64,000 bases of DNA from Brachionus manjavacas. Its lineage: Eukaryota > Rotifera > Eurotatoria > Ploima > Brachionidae. Position 1 is the first letter of the stretch. Each line of letters begins with the position of its first letter. This document shows positions 34,680-46,670 of the stretch, in pieces. Made by a program: the position numbers and the translations under genes. The stretch spans positions 3,891,501 to 3,955,500 of the forward strand of contig JAHQIY010000008.1 in the NCBI GenBank assembly GCA_019054805.1. The letters run 5' to 3'. The notes under the pieces were generated by a model that was given only the letters and a program-made list of their open reading frames with translations, searched no databases and had not been told where the DNA came from.

Positions 34680-35306
34680 ATGTTTATCTGGGACTGGTTG
34701 ACCGGCATATTAAACTATTTAGGCCTGTACAAAAAAAGCGGCAAACTTGTTTTCCTAGGACTTGACAATGCTGGTAAGACAACACTATTGCACATGTTGA
34801 AAGACGATCGGCTAGCTCAACCACTACCTACACTCCATCCGACTTCCGAAGAATTAACTTTGGGAAACATAAAATTCACCACATTTGATCTAGGCGGACA
34901 TCAGCAAGGTTTGATTGACTTGGAACAAAAATGAAAATTAAAAAAAAATTATTTAGTAAGAAGAGTATGGAAAGAGTACTTTCCGGCTGTGGATGCGATT
35001 GTTTTTCTGATAGACGTGTGGGACCGTCAGCGTTTAAATGAGTCCAAGGCCGAGCTAGACTCGCTGTTGTTAGACGAACAAGTAATGAACTGTCCAGTGT
35101 TGATACTAGGCAATAAAATAGATAAGCCAGGAGCTATGGGAGAGCAAGAAATACGGCAAATATTCAATCTAAACGGCTTGACCACAGGCAAGGGCAATGT
35201 GCCTAGAACTGAATTGAGTGGAAGACCTATGGAATTGTTCATGTGTTCTGTCCTAAAGCGAGAAGGATACGGCGAAGCGTTCAGATGGTTATCACAATAT
35301 CTTTGA
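34680..35306 (+). CDS. SAR1: SAR1 small GTPase (COPII coat initiator)
   Basis: SAR1 recruits the Sec23/24 inner COPII coat at ER exit sites. Two exons, 34680-34908 and 34957-35306, flank a 48-nt GT-AG intron, giving 192 residues (family about 195-198). The N-terminal amphipathic helix [20 protein letters not shown]-loop [15 protein letters not shown], switch II DLGGH, guanine-specificity NKID and the C-terminal [17 protein letters not shown] are all present. After splicing the sequence reads [17 protein letters not shown], in line with animal SAR1 (GGHVQARRVW). The switch I Thr (LHPTSEEL) is kept. An AATAAA lies 65 nt after the stop (35371). Intact. Confidence 0.96.
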
Positions 35307-37490
35307 ACACCTGAATTAAATTTTTTAAATTTATACTTTCTTGTACGATTATTTCTAATTTTTTTAAGAAAATAAAATTCGTCTCTACGAGAGCTTGACT
35401 AATTTTTAATTCATTTATCATGGTCATGTCATTTTTTGCAAATTAGAAAATTAATCCAAGTCATTTAAGCTGAGATTTTAGATCAAAATGGACTGGTTAT
35501 ATCAAAAATTTTTCACATAATTATTTATTCTTTTATTTCAATTTTTTTTGATTAACAAAAACGATTTAATAAAATTTTCAATTCATTTATTTTTTAATTT
35601 TATTTTTTTTCAAACAAACAATCCAAATCGAAGTAAAGCTCGATTCTATTATTTTTAATTAATTTTTTTTTGTTATTTTTTTCATGTTTTTTTTCATTGC
35701 AATAAAAAATACAATATATCAGCTATTTGTGGCATTAATTTTTTAAAATTCGATTTGTTTTTCAAAATGTTTACTTTTGTTTTGTTGTTAAAAAATCTTG
35801 ACTAAAAGATTTTAAACAATACAATCTTAGAAAGAGTTTTAAAAATAAATTATGACTTTTGAATTATATGCCTTCAATAGACTGTATATCGACATAATTA
35901 AGAGGAAATTAAATTATATATCATTCCTTACTTTATGTTAAAAAATTTATCTAATTTAAAATAAAACTCGAGGTTAATTATCATTACTGCAATATGTTAT
36001 ATGAAATCAAAATAGTCTAAAAAAATCAATTTTTGTAATATTATTTTTTTATCTTTATTAATTTCTAATTAATTTACTTCATTATTCAATAGTGTTCTTA
36101 ATTAATTTTTATTTTCTTCAGTATTTTTTTGGATAATAAATTAGTTCTAAATTAAAATCTTTGATTAATTTCGAAAACTTTGCATTTTGTAAATTATTAA
36201 AAACTGCACAATAATCTTGTAGAGTTTTTGCAGATTTTAATAAAAGATTATTTATTTAGTTTGAAATAATTTGTATCTTTCAGAGCTGACAAATTTTTTT
36301 GATAAAAAAGTTTTTTAAATAAAAAGTCCAATAAAGAGAAAGTAGGAGTTTATTGTTTATTGATCATTTAACATTTTATAACCTCACTAAAATTTAGATT
36401 TATGTTTAGATTTTTAAAAAATTTAATTTAAATTTTGTTTAAATTTTATTTTGTTAATTTTGGCAAATCTAACTAAATTATTTCAAAAGGGAGTATAACA
36501 AAGCTATGCTATGATTAGAGTAAAATCTAAAATTAAATTTTAAATGCATTTTAAATTTATGAAATTTAATTTAGGTTTTCTTTTTTTTATTTCAATTACA
36601 TAATCGTTAATGTTAAATGTTAATTCAGGTTTAGGTTTTCTCTATTTTTATGTCTGCAAGGTTTTACAGAATACCAAAATTTTTTTCGTGAAAAAAAAAT
36701 TTAAACTATCAGATCGTGAAATTTAATGAATAATTAATTATCAAAAAATTAATCAAAAAAAAGAATTTTTTAAATAAAATTCTTAATAGGATCTTCCAAA
36801 TCACAATTAATCAAAATTTTGCTCTAATTTTTAAAAAGCTCGTAATAAATTAAAAAAAATCAATTATGCCGAATTGCATAATTTTTTTTTGTTAATCTAA
36901 AATTTATAAATTAATAAATTTTAAATTCCAACGAAATTAATTTGGTTATTTGAAATTTTTGTAAAATGAGCAATTTGAAGACTGAAAAAAAATTTCACTT
37001 CGACTTTTTTTTAACTTTTTCCTTCGACTAGAATTTTAATTTATTTTAGCAAAACCTTATGTTGATAATACAACAAAAGTTTTTCAACTTTTTTTCTTTT
37101 ACTTTAAATAAAATTAGCTCAGCAGAATTTAATTAGATTAGATTTTAAGTTAAAAGTAAAAATAAAAAATTAAGGACAAAAATTAGGCTCATTAAAATCA
37201 TGTACACAGTTTTTAGCAAGCATACCATACATTTAAAAAAAAGCCACAAATATTAAAAATATACACAATTAATAAGAAAAAATTATTTAATTTCACCACA
37301 TATTTATTAGAACAAGATTTTACCTGTTGCTCCGCTACCGCTTTTATAAAAATAAAAGAAAAAGAAATTAGTATTGATTATTTAATTGATTAATTTATTT
37401 TATTTATTACATTGAAAAATTCTTATTAAAAATTGATTTTAAGAATTTTTTCATAAGTGTCGATTAAATGATTTAATGAATATTTCTGTA
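35307..37490. other. Long intergenic AT-rich stretch
   Basis: Apart from the probable SAR1 polyadenylation signal at 35371, I see no exon, RNA gene or element ends in these 2.2 kb. Confidence 0.55.
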
Positions 37491-37798
37491 CAGTACGTCA
37501 CAAAAAATTAGAATCAAACTTTTTTTTCTATTTGATTGTTTTTTTGTTCATTATTTCGTTAACTCGGCTTTTCCTCTTACAGTCTTTGTCTGATTTTTCA
37601 AAAACACGGAATTTGCCATCACTGTTGATCAGTTATTTTATTTTTACCCATTTTTTCTCTATTTTGTCAGATTTTTGGGTAGTCTTAGTTTAAAAAAGCT
37701 TTCATTTGAAAAAAATTCATAGCTAACGATTTTTTTAATTGCAAAAAAACAATATTTTTATTTTTTTCAACTTAATTCTAACTTTTTGTGACATACTG
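37491..37798. mobile_element. Tc1/mariner-type MITE, complete
   Basis: A 308-bp element with inverted ends CAGTACGTCACAAAAAATTA and CAGTATGTCACAAAAAGTTA (read inward), flanked by TA on both sides (37489-37490, 37799-37800). CAGT ends and TA targets are typical of Tc1/mariner. No coding sequence. Confidence 0.8.
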
Positions 37799-38154
37799 TA
37801 CAAACAACATTTCTTGTAAGAAAAACTTGAATGAATGAATTTCAATGAATTTAAAAAATTTTTTCTTTTCTTAATTTTTTAATTAAAATTTATTTTTAAG
37901 TTGTAAAAAAATTAATAAATATAATATATATAAATCTAAAAAAATGGATTAAGACAATTATAAAAGCACTATATTCAAATATTAAAGTTAGTTATCGTAA
38001 GTATATGCATGAAAATGTTACCTTTTTTCACACATTTGGGTTTTAAATATTAAGATATTCTTAAATATTAAAAATAACCATATTTAAATCTCATTATTTT
38101 TTCTTCTTTTGAGCCTCTTTTGTTCCTTACCAAAAGTTCTGCATCTTCTACTGT

Positions 38155-38420
38155 TTTTTTATTTTTTTGTTTATCTGTATCAAGTGAATGCTCCTTCAGA
38201 ATAAAACATAAATTAAAAAAATAAATAAATTAAAAAAATAAAAAGAAAAAAATTTTAAATTTGTTTAAATAAAATATAAAGAAAATTTGAAACAATGAAC
38301 TGCAATAGCTAGAGATTAGACATGTTGAAATTTTAGATAGTTCAGTCCAAATAAGTAATTTTAAGGTAGCAATAAGACAATAGATCTGCATATTCGATAT
38401 CCGTCTCAAAGACAATTAAT
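38155..38420 (-). mobile_element. LINE family A 3' tail (minus orientation)
   Basis: Homologous along most of its length to 97-420, including TTATTCTGAAGGAGCATTCA then CTTGATACAG and the A-rich tail when read on the minus strand. Only 3' UTR is left. The shared sequence may continue with interruptions to about 38815. Confidence 0.6.
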
Positions 38421-39470
38421 CGAACCAAAAAAAATTGAATAAAATAGAAATAAATGTGAAATAACGGAAAATAAAAAAGATGTATTGAAAAAATTTATTA
38501 AATATTTTATTTTGAGTATTATTGATTAATTAGTGAAAATTATCAAAAATTAAAATATCAGGTATTTTTAATTTTTTTGTTTTTTTTTAAGCGAGTGGGG
38601 TAAGACGGACTGCTTGAGAGTCAATTGTTTCCTTTCAGCCCTGATTCGTGTTTCGTCTTTTATTCAATTTAAAGACATTTAAAAAATATTAAATTGTTAT
38701 TTTAGTCTTGAACAAAAAGTGATTTTTCAATATAATCAAGTTTTTGTTTCTAATTAATCTTTAAATTAGTAATAAATTTGTAAATTTATTTAATATTTGT
38801 GGCATTCAAGCCATCATATTCTTAAGTCTAATTTTTATTTCCACAATGATTATTTTGATTTGATTGTTTTATTTTTTGTGAAGACAAAAATATTGCTGCA
38901 TGATTTCAGCTTTATCAAAAAAAATAAATAAATTTAAGATATCTAGGATTGTCAAGACAATAAATTGCGCTCCATTAAAATTATTTCTGGAATTCAATCT
39001 AAACAATAAAAATATGCATCTTTTATTAAAAAAACTTCATTTTGTTTAGATTCAAACATATTTAAAGATAATTTGTTGCCTCTAGACTAAATTTAAAAAT
39101 AAAGAAAATTCAACTATTAGACAATTGAACGCCGAATAGCCCAGCATCTCAACCGATTCAATACACAACAAATTCTCACTAGGTGGATACCATCGCTCCG
39201 AAATCAATCAATTGTGAAGAAGACTGCCTATTTTGATTTTATTTTAATTTAATTTTCTGATTGTATTTTATTTTTTTTGAACACTTAAATTTTTAATTGG
39301 TGTGAGTTTATTAGGTATTTTGGCATTTCATACAAGGAACCTTTCCTATCTCTTCTATTATATGCCAAGCTAAATGAGCCATATAATAAAAAACTTAAAA
39401 CATACAGATTAAATTGAGTTATTGATTTTTTCAAAAAGCCCTATTGTAAAAAATCCACTGTAAATCTCTA
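38421..39470. other. Upstream region of RBBP6
   Basis: Contains possible LINE family A remainder to about 38815. The rest is leader or promoter sequence with no defined motif. Confidence 0.45.
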
Positions 39471-42400
39471 ATGTCTTATATTCATTTTAAAACACCTTAT
39501 AAGATAAATTATGACAAAGTTGCCTTTGACGGCACGAGCATAAGTCTTGGCCAGCTAAAGAAACTTATAGCTGATAAGCTCAAGTTTTCAAAACTAGACT
39601 TCGACCTCGAAGTCACAAACGCTGAAACAAACCAAGGTAAACAAAAGTTTTGAATTAATTCAGAAAAAAGAATCTAATTTTATTTTAAGTTTATCAAAAC
39701 GAAAACGAAACAATCCTCAAAAATTCTCATGTAAATGTCAAACGAAACTTGAAGAACGCTGGCGTGCCTTTAAGACCACAGTAAGTGTTTGCAAAATTTG
39801 TAATCAGCAACATATCCATGACTAAATTTATTTTTGACAGCTGAATTATTTTTATTTTTATCATTTTAGGAAATCTAAATTATTCTACAACTAAAAGGAC
39901 ATCCAAATTTAGTTAAATCCATCATTTAAAATCAAATTGAAAATAATCATAGCCCAAAGTGTTTAAATTTTTTCAAATAAAAATATTTACAAACAAATTT
40001 TTTAACTGTTCAACACCCTACATTCGAATAATTAGACAAAAAATTAATTGTGGCTCACAAATAAATACTAAGAAGCGTACGCAATCAGATAAATTTTTTT
40101 TTTGAATTAATGATTTCAATTTAAATTTTTTAATATTTAAGAAAAATAACTTTTTATCCATAAAGCTACCAAAGGTCTCTGTGCAAATAAAACATATAGA
40201 TTCTGTGAAATTTTTTTTAGATGGATGCTTAGATTATATTCAACTAAAAATTTTAATTTAAAAATAAAATTATTAAATTTGTCATTTTGATTTTTCTATG
40301 AATTAATAAAAATTAATTTTTGAAATTAATCAAAATTAAAATACCGGAAGCAAAAGACTAAATTAAATGTTTTAAGGCCACCAAAGGTCAGTCCGCCCGT
40401 TTCCGCTCCAACCCCAGCTCCAGCTCCTGCTCCAATTCCAACTCCAATTTTAAATCCACCACCCAAACAAGTTGTTCAAACTCAAACAGTTAAAAATGTG
40501 TCGGTAGCACCAAATTCCAATCCAGTACCAACACCAGCGCCAGCACAAGCACCAGTTCAGATAAAACAACTTTCCAAACCAGTGCATGATTCATTAGCAC
40601 CATTAAGCATACCATCAAAACCAATTGTGTATGTAGAAGAGCCAACAAAGACTAGCGAAACTGAGCCTGACAACCGTTCAGACGAAAAAGCCAAGCTTGA
40701 CACCTTTATGATGAATTCGATGACCAAACTAAGCAATGAGACAAATTTGGCAAAAAAATTCCTAGGGATGACCAACCGCTTTAGTGGACAACAAAATCAG
40801 CAAGTAATGAATCCTGCGGACAGGCCGATTCCGCCCGGGTATCTGTGCGTAATATGCCGGAAACCAGGCCATTTGAAGCAATTTTGTCCCGAGGCTGGCA
40901 CATTGCCTAAGCCCGAGGATCGGCCAAAATATCCAAGCGGCATACCAAGGACAAATTTGCGTCCCGCTCAGCCTAATGAAAAATTTGCCATGCTCGGCCC
41001 TGATGGCTATGTGGTTACTGAAATTGACAAAGTAGCGGCCAAAATTGTCAAGAAAGACAAAATTTTGTTCGATGATGATGAAGATGAGAAAACATTTGAA
41101 AAAAGTGTGGTTCACGAGCCTGCCGAAAAAATACCTAAAGAATTGCAGTGTCCATTTGGCGGTCATTTGATCAAGGACGCTGTTCTTGTGCCATGCTGTG
41201 GCCACTTTGTGTGCTGTGATGAATGCATCAAGCGAAAGATTGAGAACGAAGAAGAGCCCATAGTGTGTCCGCACGAAAAATGCGACCAGGAAATAGGACC
41301 TCTGGTTTCGATCACACCTTTTCATGAGACACGCAAAAAAGTACAAGAATACCTGAAAAATTCCAAACCCAACGAATCAAAGGACCCTTTTTTGGCACTT
41401 ATCTTTGATGAAGTGAGCAAAAACGAGCTCAAAGTGTCTCTGAACGGATCTAAATCGCCAGTACAAGACAGTAACGTGACTAGTTCAGAAAAGGCCTCGG
41501 CTGAACAAGCACAAACAGCGGCCACTGCTGCAGCAGCCAGCCCCAAAAATGAAGAAACCAAAGGCACACTTTCGCCAGGACAAATAGCATCAGTTACAAA
41601 TAAGCCAAATATTGTCGCACCACCTCAATTTCAGCCTAGACCAAGACCCAATTTCAATCCGAGCTTCCGTTCAAATATTGTACCTTTGACCAACAACTAT
41701 CCCAATCATCAGCCGCGACCAATCATGCACAATAACTTTAGTCAAATGTACAGACCACCATTTCAGTCACCATACGATCCAATGGGTGTGCCCATGGGAG
41801 TTCCAATGGGTCCGATGGGTCCGATGGGAGGGCCAATGATCCCGCCAAATAATGCATACATGCCCCAAGGCATGATGCCGCCTCAAATGCCGCATGGCAT
41901 GTATCAAGGTTCCATGATGCCCTCGATGATGCCCAATCCAGCTCATGGACACGCCATTGCCAGCAAAGAGGAATTCTATGAGTATCAGGAAAAGCTAAGA
42001 AAAGAAGCCGAAATGAAGCTGAAAGGTTCGTTCAAGCGATCCAGATCGAGATCGCGTTCCAGATACTCTCGTTCAAGATCCAGATCTAAGGGCAGATATA
42101 GATCGACTCGCTACAGGAGAAGCAAAAGCCGATCCAGAAGCAGGAACAAAAGTAGAGATCGTAACTACAAGCGCTATTCGCGGTCTAGGAGCCGTAGTAG
42201 AAAGAGAAGTCATTCTAGAGACAGAACTAGTAAGCCGCGAGGACCAAGAGGAGATAGTAAACTCAAGTCAACTAGGGAGAAAAGTCGAGAGAGAAAATCG
42301 GAAAAGTCTGAGAAGAGAGACGGAGCCAAGCTAAATGGTATTAGCGAAAATGTTGTGGTAACTATTGGAAAATCGAATGAAAGGCAAGTTACGTCTGATG

Positions 42401-42576
42401 AGTCGGATAAGCGGAAAAAATCCGAGCCTGATAAGAGTCAAAGAGAAAAAAGTGTTGATAGCAGCTCGAGTGATAGGGACAGTGGCAAAGAGTCTGGTGA
42501 TGGAGGCAAAAGACAAAAGCATAAGCACAAAAAGTCCAAGAAAAAGCACAGGAGACGCTCGTCGTCCAGACACTGA
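39471..42576 (+). CDS. RBBP6: RBBP6 / Mpe1-like DWNN-zinc knuckle-RING protein
   Basis: RBBP6 (yeast Mpe1) is a subunit of the mRNA cleavage-polyadenylation machinery with ubiquitin-ligase features. Exons 39471-39636, 39690-39780 and 40377-42576 join in phases 1 and 2, giving about 818 residues. Residues 1-85 form the ubiquitin-like DWNN domain (MSYIHFKTPYKINYDKVAFD ... NVKRNL). A Pro/Ala linker follows, then a CCHC knuckle CVICRKPGHLKQFC (about 243-256), then a RING-like region about 344-388 (CPFGGHLIKDAVLVPCCGHF ... CCDEC ... CPHEKC). Next come a Pro/Met/Gly-rich part and a long Arg-Ser domain (about 640-715), ending in a Lys/Ser-rich tail. The second zinc ligand of the canonical RING (CLIC in human) is Gly here. 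GC content is clearly higher than in the flanks. Confidence 0.95.
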
Positions 42577-43108
42577 ATTATAGTATCTTGTAGATTGGTG
42601 TGAAGATTCTTTGTTTGATAATTTTCTAACATGTCCTCTCACTTGCTTTTTTTGTTGGGGGGGATTTTTCAAGACTTGGAATTATTTAATACCAAACAAT
42701 TTTAATTTTTTTTAATTTAAAAAAAAAAACTTTTTTTGTTTAGCTTTGGTTGTTCATTTTATCATGATATACATATTTTATTGTTGAAAAATTTATTAGA
42801 AAGATAATTATTCGATTAAATAAAATCTTAAAATTAATTTTTTTTTTCAATGGTTTTTTATTAAAATTTATTTTAATTTAATTCAATTAATTTTACAAAT
42901 TGTGAAAGAATCGCAGATTTTATTTTAAAAAAATGAAATAAAATAGAAAAAAAATTCTTTTGTCTGAGTCTTTGTGAAGTCGTCGACCATCCTTTTTTTA
43001 TTAAAATGCCAAAAAATCTATTTTTTAATGGGTGGTATTTATTAAATAATCAAATATTTAGAATAATCATCAAAATACTTTTATTTTTTTACTAAAATTA
43101 AAGTTTAA
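42577..43108. other. 3' flank of RBBP6
   Basis: AT-rich 3' UTR and spacer. A G-run at about 42655-42663 lies in the 3' UTR. Nothing else recognised. Confidence 0.5.
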
Positions 43109-44190
43109 TCAAAAAAAAATATATACATCAATTAAAAAAAATTCATCATCAAAATATCTATCATGAGTTTTTTTTTCACCAACATCAAGTGTCTTAGCAT
43201 AATCATGAATTTCAGTTAATTTAATTTTAACAGCAATATTTATATAATGGCCCATTATATAAATATATATGCAACAGTTGCATATATAACTTTTTGAATA
43301 TCTCGGACAATTACATGAAATTCTCTCATATCTGACCAATTATTTTCATTTGAAAAATGTTTTTTTTTTCCAAAAATCTAAAATTTAAATTTTTTTTTAA
43401 ACGATTTTAAAAATAACTATTTTTTACCAAAAATTACGTTAATTTTGGTTATTTTTTGTAAAAATTACTTCTTTTTTATTCAAAAAAATTACTTTTAATT
43501 TCAAACATTTCGATCGGATAATGTTTGACATAATGTCCCAGTGTTTGATTTGGATCTTTTTCATTAAAAGTCCTCTAAGCATTACGAAGATAACTCGTGA
43601 ATTGCTTACTTAAATTAATTTTTTTTAATATTTTTCTTTGTTTACTCGATCTAATAGACATTTTATATAAAAACGTTCTAATAAAATATTCAAATTTTTC
43701 ATCTTAAGCTGGCGTAAAATAATAAAGAAAAAAAATAATTACAAATTGCATCATTCTGTCCTTGCTCAGCGAACCGAACTAGTCTGAGTAATTCCTTTTT
43801 ATTTGACATTTGAGTTGTAGAATGATAATTCCTGTTCAAAATGTCTTTTAAAGAGTCCTTAAAATTTTTCTATTCTTATCTTTTTTTTTTGCCATATCTA
43901 AGAATAAAATTTCATAAAAAAATTAATAAATAAATAAAAAGTTTGTTCTCTTAAACATATTTTTTGAACTTGGAAAATTTCTGACGACTAAATTGTTGCG
44001 TCAACCATCATTTGGTTATTATCCACTTCTTGGATTAATTTTATACGAGCACCTTATAAAAACTATAAATCAAAATAAAACCTTATCTAATCTATGAGAA
44101 ATGTATCGCTTTTTCTTCTGACCGATCTATTTGCTCAGCAATTTTTTTAAAATCAATGCTACTTGGTATCTGATCCAGATCCTTATTGTC
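43109..44190 (-). pseudogene. Decayed SWIM-zinc-finger (MULE-like) transposase
   Basis: Successive minus-strand fragments in different frames look coding: DLDQIPSSIDFKKIAEQIDR, ARIKLIQEVDNNQMMVDATI, FKDSLKDILNRNYHSTTQMS, KKELLRLVRFAEQGQND, and finally ERISCNCPRYSKSYIC. The last is the CxC start of a SWIM finger. It is interrupted by a short perfect hairpin (ATATGCAAC/GTTGCATAT near 43266-43286) and resumes as INIAVKIKLTEIHDYAKTLD. A SWIM finger at the C-terminus of a transposase is typical of MULEs. Family assignment is probable, not certain. Confidence 0.45.
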
Positions 44191-45061
44191 TATAAATTAA
44201 AGATAAATGATGTTTCAGTTTCAGTTAAACAAGAATTTATAATAAAAGAAATTGTAAGCTTAATTAAAGCTGGTTCGTGTTAAGATGAAAAGAAATAAAA
44301 TATTGAGGGTTAAAAAAAAAATTAGATTGGTTTAGAAGTTAAGTTCTTTATTTGAATATAAAGGCATCAAGAAAATAAGGTGTGTTTTAAAACTTTCATT
44401 CTCTAAATACATTATTCCCCATCAAACTTAATTTCAAAAAACAATTCTTAAATTAATATTTCTAAAGGTTTTAAAAAGTATTTCAGAAAAAATAATAATA
44501 TAGAAAAAAAACCAATAATCTAAAAATTGAGGAAACCTTGGTAAGAAGATATGAACTAGTTATCATTTTAACATTTTATTTTTTAATTTTTTACTATTTA
44601 AAATTGAAAATTTTAGAATAAAGGCTAAACTTTTATGTTAATTTTAAAAACTAAATAAAAAAAAACTTAAATACGGTAGCTTTCAAATAAGTTTATTGAG
44701 CAAAAAAACATAAAAAAAATATCTAGCAATAATTTTCAATTGTTTTACTTAGATATCAACTGCAAAAAACCTTAATTTTAAAAACCGCAAATTAAGCCAA
44801 AATTTTAAGTTGCCTTTTTTACTTTAAAATATTGGTGCAGTGTTTAAATGTGATTTTATGTTTAGACGCTGGACTTGAAGTTGATATTTGATGATAAATT
44901 ATTATTTTTATTAAAATATAGTTTGGGAGTAAATCTTGGGAACATCCGAATGGCACTAAGCTTTCGTTTGAACCCTCTTTTTTGAGTGTATTATAACATT
45001 AAAAAAAATTGACAAAAATTATTTTCAGTTTTAATAAAAAAAAAAAGATAAAAAAAAGTGA
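44191..45061. other. Intergenic AT-rich stretch
   Basis: No gene, RNA or element recognised. Confidence 0.5.
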
Positions 45062-46440
45062 TTAAATAATGTTGTCCAGAGCAGTTTTGTAACATTTGTA
45101 TTCTGTTGAACTGTCGCTTATAAATTTGACTATTTCGTTGTCGATTGTTGTGAGTTCGAGTTTGTTGGGTATAAATTTAATGAAAAGGCTATTGGCACGA
45201 TCTTCAATTAGGTCTAGTTTGAAGTGCTGGTGAATTGTTTTGGTTGAAGTTTTAAATGGAAACGATTTTACTATTCGGATGATTTTGTATTGAATTTTTT
45301 GCAATGGAATTTTGATTTTTTCAGTACCTGAATTTAAAAAAACAAAGCAGTAGACGAATATTGATATAGAAATGTGTTTATGAAATATGAATTTGACCAT
45401 TTTAAATTTTTGAACTGAATTAATTTTTGGAATAATTTTTTTGTCAACTTGTTTTAGATTCTCTTTGAAATTGATTTTGGGGTCTAAAGTAGCGTCTAAG
45501 AAGGTCGGGTTGGGTTCTAATTGAATGTTTTGATTTGCTACCTTGAGATTGAAGGTGTATTTTTTCGTGTAATTCTGTCTGAGACCAGCTGAAATGAACG
45601 TCGTATAACAGGTTTTTTCTTTGTAAATTGTCATTCCCCATTTTTACAGAACTCAATTATGATATTCATCGCTTTTTGAAAAACACGTTTAATTTCCCTT
45701 TTAGAGGAGTCAATGTACCAAATGCATAAGTCGTAAGTTTAGATGGCTATTTTTACAATTGGTGGAATTAACTTTGTCACTAAAATTCATATTAAACAGT
45801 TTCGTTGAAAGACAACTATCTAGAGTCACGCCAAATTATATCTTTTTGTGTCTTGAAGTGGCTTCATTATATTGTACTTGAAATGTTCTGTCTTTGAGAA
45901 AACTTTCTATCCAAATAGTGAGTGTTGCACTGAGCCTAAGTTGTTTCAGTTTTAAAAGTATACCTTCATGTGGAGTTTAATCGAAGGTTTTTTCAAAATC
46001 AAAAAACACAGCAACAGTGATTTTTTTGTGGGTAAAATCATGACTGATTGATTGAGTTATTCTGTATATATGTTGAGTTGATCTCTTCTTCTTGAAGCCT
46101 GCTTGGCAATCCGGGAGAATATTTGTTTTTTCTGCCCAAGTTTATATTTTGTTGTTATTACTAATTTTTCGAGTATTTTTACCGTACAGCTTAGATATGA
46201 TGAAATTTGGGTAAAAGGCTTATTTTTTTTTGAGAATCATTTTAATTTTTTAATTTTTTCATTTTGTCGGTAAGAAGCCAAATTTAATTGAGTAGTCAAA
46301 AAGTGAATCTAAACATATATTTACCTTGCGGCAGATATTTTTGAACTTTGCTATAGATACCATCTGCACCAGAGGAGGGCTTTGAGGCTTTAATCGTTTC
46401 GGTTAATTCAAAAGAAAGAAGTCGTTGCGTAATCTAAAAC
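45062..46440 (-). mobile_element. LINE ORF2 relic (reverse transcriptase to C-terminus)
   Basis: Minus-strand fragments run in RT order. ETIKASKPSSGADGIYSKVQ lies at about 46400-46340 (SSG.DGI motif), and a VFFDFEKTFD-like palm segment at about 46010 (family: DFSKAFD). LSATLTIWIESFLKDRTFQV follows at about 45930-45880. The final uninterrupted 190 codons (45634-45062) hold TFLDATLDPKINFKENLKQV and the C-terminal IQYKIIRIVKSFPFKTSTKT helix region. Several stops and frameshifts occur upstream of 45640. It is dead and has lost its 5' half. Confidence 0.75.
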
Positions 46441-46670
46441 CTAGTATTTTGATTTTAGTTCACCTATCTGATTGTAATGGATAATGTGGAAAAATTAACC
46501 GTAAATGATATCATATCGCAAATCTAATTTCTTTATTTTTTTCACAGATCTAAAATTATAACAAAATAAATTTATCAAAAATCGTCTTAATCAAAGAGAA
46601 AACAAAAATATGTGATCAAGTTTTAGCATTAAATTTTTTAATAGATTTTTAAAATTCTGAATTCAAATTT

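Noticed and set aside
38230-38415. Minus-strand 61-codon frame
   Set aside because: Lies in the LINE family A 3' UTR; the homologous copy at 97-420 does not keep the frame.
40557-42672. Several long antisense frames over RBBP6
   Set aside because: Shadows of the GC-richer coding strand; the plus-strand DWNN, knuckle, RING and RS domains explain the sequence.
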